From an uncultured Prevotellaceae bacterium (lineage in GTDB: Bacteria; Bacteroidota; Bacteroidia; Bacteroidales; Bacteroidaceae), in NCBI GenBank assembly GCA_946403615.1, contig CAMJAO010000113.1:1-6873 (forward strand): a stretch of 6,873 nt of DNA. The letters run 5' to 3'. Below the pieces are notes generated by a model. That model saw only the letters and a list, made by a program, of their open reading frames with translations. It was not told the origin of the DNA and made no database searches. This document shows positions 5,513 through 6,873 of this stretch, in pieces; the stretch's first letter is position 1; every line of letters starts with the position of its first letter. The position numbers and the translations under genes were made by a program.

Positions 5513-6766
5513 ATGCGCCCGCTGTCTTCCCCCCGCCGCGTGTTATGTCTCGTGGCGACATTTACCGTCATTCAACTGTTGCTCATCCCGTTGCTCGGTT
5601 TTACACCTTATCCTGATTGCAACGGCTATATTGCTTTGGCGCAACAATCGACGGATGCGGGCGGACCTTACCCTGTGGCTTCACAGATGAGCCAGTTGGC
5701 TTTCCTGTGGAACATCGGGGCGGTTAATATGACACAATTGTCGCTGTGGATCTTTGGTTCAGTCACTCCGTTGCTCATCCTTTACGCTTTGATGAAAGGT
5801 GCCACAGCGTGGATGTTCTATCAAGTGACGAACAGTCTGGCTGGTGCGAAAATCGCCTTTGTGGCACTGGTCATTTACCTGCTTTATCCGGCCAATTACG
5901 GCGAGTCAACGTCGCTCTTGAGCGAGTTGCCGTTTATGTTTTTCTCCATTGCTGCCCTCTATGCCGCCATGCGCCATCATCCGCTCATGGCGGGTGTGTT
6001 GTTGGCTGCGGCCAACTGGTTCCGTCCCATGGCGTTGGTATTCGTCGTGGTGCTGATAGCATTCTATATAGTGCGGCAAGAGCGTCGGTGGCGGCGTATC
6101 GCTACGCTGATGGTGGGCTATGTGCTGATGATTTGTGTTATCGGCGGCGCCAATTATTGGCGCACTGGGCGCTTCTTCTATCAGGCGGCCACAGGATGGA
6201 TGGCGCTTATGCAATATTCATGGGATCATGACAGCGACACGGCGCCCGACCGTGCGTTATTCGTTGACGGCGACCCCAATGTCATCCCTGCTGACCGTCA
6301 GTACGATGTGTTGCAGAAAGACTCAGTGTGGCGTTCGCATTTCTTCACATGGCTCGGTCAAAACACAGGTGAATATCTGTCGCAGATGCCCGAGAAATTA
6401 GCACGCACCTATGTCTCAGACAATACAGCGATATGTGCTTTCTTGCCCGAGAAAAACGAAAAAATGTATCAGCATTTGAGCATGGAAACACTATGGAACG
6501 CGTTTCCGCGGTTGTCGGCGGTGCAATGGCTTACCGTTGTCAATCTGTTGTTTTATTACCTCTTGCTCATCGGTGCGGTAATTGGCCTTTTCCGGTGTGT
6601 CAAAAGCAGACATTTCGATGTGGCAGTGCTCTGTGCGGGTGTCATCCTGGTTGGTACGGCTGTTCTCCTCTTCTTTGGTCATGGCGAGTCTCGCTTTCAC
6701 ATCCCCTTCATGCCCTTCTTCATACTCCTAAGCGCATGGGCCCTAAGTAAACCAAGGACGACCTAA
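5513..6766 (+). CDS. Polytopic membrane protein, probable GT-C/GT39-like glycosyltransferase
   Basis: This 417-residue inner-membrane protein has about nine or ten hydrophobic segments (roughly 10-30, 76-95, 112-126, 135-152, 157-166, 173-187, 195-211, 338-360, 368-388 and 395-411) and one large soluble loop of about 125 residues (213-337). After the first segment comes PDCNGYIALA (from 34), with Asp35 placed like the catalytic acidic residue in the first periplasmic loop of GT-C enzymes, which use polyprenyl-phosphate sugars. The last segment carries ESRFHIPFMP (392-401), like the E-x-R-[FY]-x-x-P-x-x-P ending of many GT39/ArnT-like proteins. These features suggest a lipid-linked sugar transferase for the envelope, but the family assignment is inferred from layout and short motifs. 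The donor and acceptor are unknown. A TTG at 5498, overlapping the udk stop, would add five residues; the ATG at 5513 is preferred. It lies 11 bp after udk and ends before a convergent terminator. Confidence 0.65.
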   Translation: MRPLSSPRRVLCLVATFTVIQLLLIPLLGFTPYPDCNGYIALAQQSTDAGGPYPVASQMSQLAFLWNIGAVNMTQLSLWIFGSVTPLLILYALMKGATAWMFYQVTNSLAGAKIAFVALVIYLLYPANYGESTSLLSELPFMFFSIAALYAAMRHHPLMAGVLLAAANWFRPMALVFVVVLIAFYIVRQERRWRRIATLMVGYVLMICVIGGANYWRTGRFFYQAATGWMALMQYSWDHDSDTAPDRALFVDGDPNVIPADRQYDVLQKDSVWRSHFFTWLGQNTGEYLSQMPEKLARTYVSDNTAICAFLPEKNEKMYQHLSMETLWNAFPRLSAVQWLTVVNLLFYYLLLIGAVIGLFRCVKSRHFDVAVLCAGVILVGTAVLLFFGHGESRFHIPFMPFFILLSAWALSKPRTT

Positions 6767-6781
6767 GAATTCCAAAAATCC

Positions 6782-6816
6782 TGAGGAATGTGGAATGCCA
6801 CATTCGGCATTCCTCA
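6782..6816. terminator. Convergent (bidirectional) terminator hairpin
   Basis: TGAGGAATG (6782-6790) pairs with CATTCCTCA (6808-6816) over nine bases. Inside, GAATG (6793-6797) pairs with CATTC (6801-6805) around the loop CCA. The hairpin sits between the stop of the plus-strand membrane-protein gene and the stop of the minus-strand gene at 6820. On the minus strand it is followed by GGATTTTTGG, a short T-run; on the plus strand the T-tract is weak (TTCTTACTC). It therefore probably serves both genes, better for the minus one. Confidence 0.65.
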
Positions 6817-6819
6817 TTC

Positions 6820-6873
6820 TTACTCTTCGTCCGTCACGATATAATTCACATATTCGCCCGGCTTTTCTTTTTC
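6820..6873 (-). CDS. Unidentified gene, C-terminal fragment (cut by window edge)
   Basis: On the minus strand the frame entering from the right edge reads 17 codons, EKEKPGEYVNYIVTDEE, then TAA at 6822-6820. The charged, acidic C-terminus, the stop placed just before a convergent hairpin and the lack of stops in this frame support a true gene end. The visible part is too short to name a family or function. Confidence 0.55.
   Translation of the reverse strand, partial: EKEKPGEYVNYIVTDEE

Overview
The window looks like chromosomal DNA from a Bacteroidales bacterium, most likely of the Prevotella group. The reasons are a Bacteroidetes-style TonB-dependent outer-membrane protein, a lipoprotein with a lipobox, coding starts that mostly lack a Shine-Dalgarno sequence, a TTTG-type promoter in an AT-rich gap, and Prevotella-like intergenic repeats. 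The genus is an inference from style, not from a marker gene.

Layout. Left part (1-2662, minus strand): a 862-residue TonB-dependent-receptor-like outer-membrane barrel protein. It is followed 13 bp downstream by the first 20 codons of a lipoprotein cut off by the window edge. A 184-bp AT-rich divergent promoter region (2663-2846) separates this pair from a plus-strand run of four genes: a secreted endonuclease/exonuclease/phosphatase (EEP) family protein (2847-4142), a uracil/hypoxanthine-DNA-glycosylase-family protein (4200-4793), uridine kinase udk (4887-5501), and a polytopic membrane protein resembling GT-C glycosyltransferases (5513-6766). A hairpin-rich convergent terminator (6782-6816) follows. 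The window ends in the last 17 codons of an unidentified minus-strand gene (6820-6873).

How the genes may work together. The secreted EEP hydrolase, divergent from an outer-membrane receptor and a lipoprotein, suggests a small surface module that cleaves and imports a phosphodiester-containing substrate such as nucleic acid or a phosphorylated compound. This is inferred from gene neighbourhood only. The glycosylase (DNA base repair), udk (pyrimidine salvage) and the membrane protein are probably co-directional housekeeping or accessory genes. Udk and the membrane protein are close enough (11 bp) to be co-transcribed.

No tRNA, rRNA, CRISPR array, insertion sequence or phage gene is visible. 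The most unusual non-coding elements are a 19-nt exact direct repeat that supplies the glycosylase stop codon, a G-rich hairpin-forming element just before udk, and a terminator region that can fold into three mutually exclusive stems.
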